Shown here: positions 6,408 to 7,543 of the stretch, one piece after another
Layout of the letters: each line of letters begins with the position of its first letter
How positions within the stretch are numbered: the first letter of the stretch is position 1
Source of the DNA: Fusobacterium sp.
GTDB lineage: Bacteria > Fusobacteriota > Fusobacteriia > Fusobacteriales > Fusobacteriaceae
NCBI GenBank assembly: GCA_018457305.1
Contig: JAGYHM010000056.1
Location: 1-7,543, forward strand
Direction: 5' to 3'
DNA length: 7,543 bases
Notes under the pieces: model-generated
What the model saw: only the letters and a program-made list of their open reading frames with translations
Told to the model about the DNA's origin: nothing
The model's database searches: none
Position numbers and translations under genes: made by a program

Positions 6408-7442
6408 ATGTTAATTGATATAAATATTAAGAAAAAATTGCATAATTTTGATTTGGAAATTGCTTTTAGTATGAATAATGGAATACTGGCAGTTATTGGA
6501 GAATCTGGGAGTGGGAAGTCAATGTTGTTGAAATCCATTGCTGGAATAGAAAATATAGATGCTGGTTATGTCAATATTGATAGTAAAATTTTTTTTGATG
6601 ATAAAAAAAACATAAATATTCCCGTGAAAGATAGGAGAATAGGCTATTTATTTCAAAGTTATGCTCTGTTTCCCCATTTAACAGTTATTGAAAATATTAT
6701 GTTAGTAATTAAATCTAAAAATAAGATAGATAAAAAAAATAAGGCAGAAAGTTTGCTTAAAAAATTCAAAATTTTATCTTTGGCTAACAAATTTCCTGAT
6801 AAAATTTCTGGGGGTGAGAAACAAAGAGTTGCTTTAGCTAGAATATTAGCAACAGAGCCAGACATATTATTATTAGATGAGCCTTTTTCTGCACTAGATA
6901 CAAATTTAAAATGGGAAATTGAATATGATTTAATAAATTTTTTAAAAGAGTATAAGAAGCCGACTATTTTTGTTACTCACGACATGAATGAGGCTTTAAG
7001 AGTGGGAGAAAAAATTTTAGTTTTATCAAAAGGGAAAAGAGTAGATTTTGGACTTAAAAATGAAATTTTATCTAGTCCAAATAATTTGGAAACTGCTAAA
7101 TTTATGGGTTTAAAAAACTTTATAAAAATAAAAAATAATAAAAATTTAATAAAAGATTTTAATATTTCAGAAAAATATTCTTATATGGTTTTAGATTCTA
7201 AAAAATTTTCTTTTGATAAATTAGAAGAAAATATTAAGTTAAAAGTTAAGTTTAGAAATTTTATAGAAGACAGTCAACATTATATTTTTATGTTTGAAAG
7301 TATAGAATACAAGAATACATTATTGACAGTTGAAATAGCCAGAGATATTTCAAAAGATAAAATAAAAGATATTCTTTCTCTCTTTAAATCGGAAAAAGAA
7401 TTATTTATTTACTATCCGAAAGATAAAATTTTATTATTTTAA
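6408..7442 (+). CDS. modC: Molybdate ABC transporter ATP-binding protein ModC
   Basis: A cytoplasmic ATPase of 344 residues that powers ModB. Nucleotide-binding motifs are complete: Walker A GESGSGKS at 31-38, Q-loop Gln83 in LFQSYALFPHLTV, signature SGGEKQR at 134-140, Walker B ILLLDEP at 153-159, D-loop SALD at 161-164 and H-loop His191 in VTHDMNEAL. The N-terminal strand pattern (LIDINIKKKLHNFDLEI) is ModC-like. Residues from about 235 onward form a separate Lys-rich, beta-strand-containing domain at the place where ModC carries its Mop/TOBE molybdate-sensing domain, but I see no clear Mop signature there. The ATG is preceded by AGAGG at 6398-6402 with 5-base spacing. It lies 100 bases after modB, separated by the G+C-rich element, and is followed by a strong terminator. 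Confidence 0.94.
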   Translation: MLIDINIKKKLHNFDLEIAFSMNNGILAVIGESGSGKSMLLKSIAGIENIDAGYVNIDSKIFFDDKKNINIPVKDRRIGYLFQSYALFPHLTVIENIMLVIKSKNKIDKKNKAESLLKKFKILSLANKFPDKISGGEKQRVALARILATEPDILLLDEPFSALDTNLKWEIEYDLINFLKEYKKPTIFVTHDMNEALRVGEKILVLSKGKRVDFGLKNEILSSPNNLETAKFMGLKNFIKIKNNKNLIKDFNISEKYSYMVLDSKKFSFDKLEENIKLKVKFRNFIEDSQHYIFMFESIEYKNTLLTVEIARDISKDKIKDILSLFKSEKELFIYYPKDKILLF

Positions 7443-7447
7443 AAAAT

Positions 7448-7477
7448 AAATCACCAACACTAACGCTGGTGATTTTT
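7448..7477. terminator. Bidirectional rho-independent terminator after modC
   Basis: AAATCACCA (7448-7456) pairs perfectly with TGGTGATTT (7467-7475) over 9 bp with a 10-base loop. The + strand continues with T-rich sequence (TTTTT at 7473-7477, then ATTTATATTTTTT). On the - strand the stem is followed by ATTTTTT from the reverse complement of 7441-7447. It can therefore end the mod operon and also the converging - strand gene. Confidence 0.88.
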
Positions 7478-7489
7478 AATTTATATTTT

Positions 7490-7543
7490 TTATTTTTTTC
7501 TAACTTCAAAATCAAGTTCTAATTTTTCTCCGTATCTTAATTT
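7490..7543 (-). CDS. 3' end of a convergent gene, C-terminal 17 residues, unidentified
   Basis: Reading the - strand from the window edge gives 17 codons and a TAA at 7492-7490, encoding KLRYGEKLELDFEVRKK. It is oriented toward the terminator at 7448-7477 with a short A+T gap, as expected for a real gene end. The alternation of charged and hydrophobic residues looks like a final beta strand. The KLRYGEK stretch faintly recalls the C-terminal part of LytS/YesM-type (GHKL) histidine kinases, but 17 residues are too few for a call. The rest of the gene lies beyond the window. Confidence 0.6.
   Translation of the reverse strand, partial: KLRYGEKLELDFEVRKK

Noticed and set aside
6659..6865. 68-codon open frame on the - strand within modC
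   Set aside because: It is antisense to the Q-loop to signature region of the ATPase; the real coding frame is beyond doubt.

Overview
The window is strongly A+T-rich, uses AGA for arginine almost exclusively, and carries nine complete genes packed head to tail on the + strand. The 3' ends of two more genes lie at its edges. Base composition, codon use and gene content fit an anaerobic low-GC bacterium. Fusobacterium or a close relative is my best inference, with a low-GC clostridium as the alternative; no rRNA or other marker is present to settle this.

Layout. 1-129 is the C-terminus of MoaC. 137-2025 holds moaA, a MOSC-domain gene and a mogA/moaB-type gene, with gaps of a few bases or overlaps: a molybdenum cofactor (Moco) block. 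2055-3437 is a YfcC-family transporter and 3536-4828 a YjiH-family membrane protein. Neither has an obvious molybdenum role. 4872-7442 is a complete molybdate ABC importer, modA-modB-modC. A strong terminator-like hairpin (7448-7477) follows modC, and the end of a gene on the - strand converges on it (7490-7543).

How it works together. ModABC would bring molybdate in. MoaA and MoaC make cyclic pyranopterin monophosphate from GTP, and MogA adenylylates molybdopterin for metal insertion. The MOSC protein probably belongs to Moco sulfuration, carriage or transfer. MoaD, MoaE, MoeA and any Mo enzyme are not in view. The two transporters sitting inside the block may serve the substrate or product of a pathway that needs a Mo enzyme, but that is inference.

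Most notable points: (1) yjiH and modA both lack an ATG/GTG/TTG where homology, Shine-Dalgarno spacing and (for modA) the signal peptide place the start; both best fit an ATT start followed by AAA. (2) A G+C-rich (39 of 57 bases), hairpin-forming element that looks like a dispersed repeat sits between modB and modC. (3) The codons for MoaA's functional C-terminal Gly-Gly also form the Shine-Dalgarno of the next gene. (4) The yfcC-yjiH gap has a hairpin whose T-rich side faces the - strand. I see no wholly new system; the unusual features are in translation initiation, the intergenic structures and the composition of the operon.
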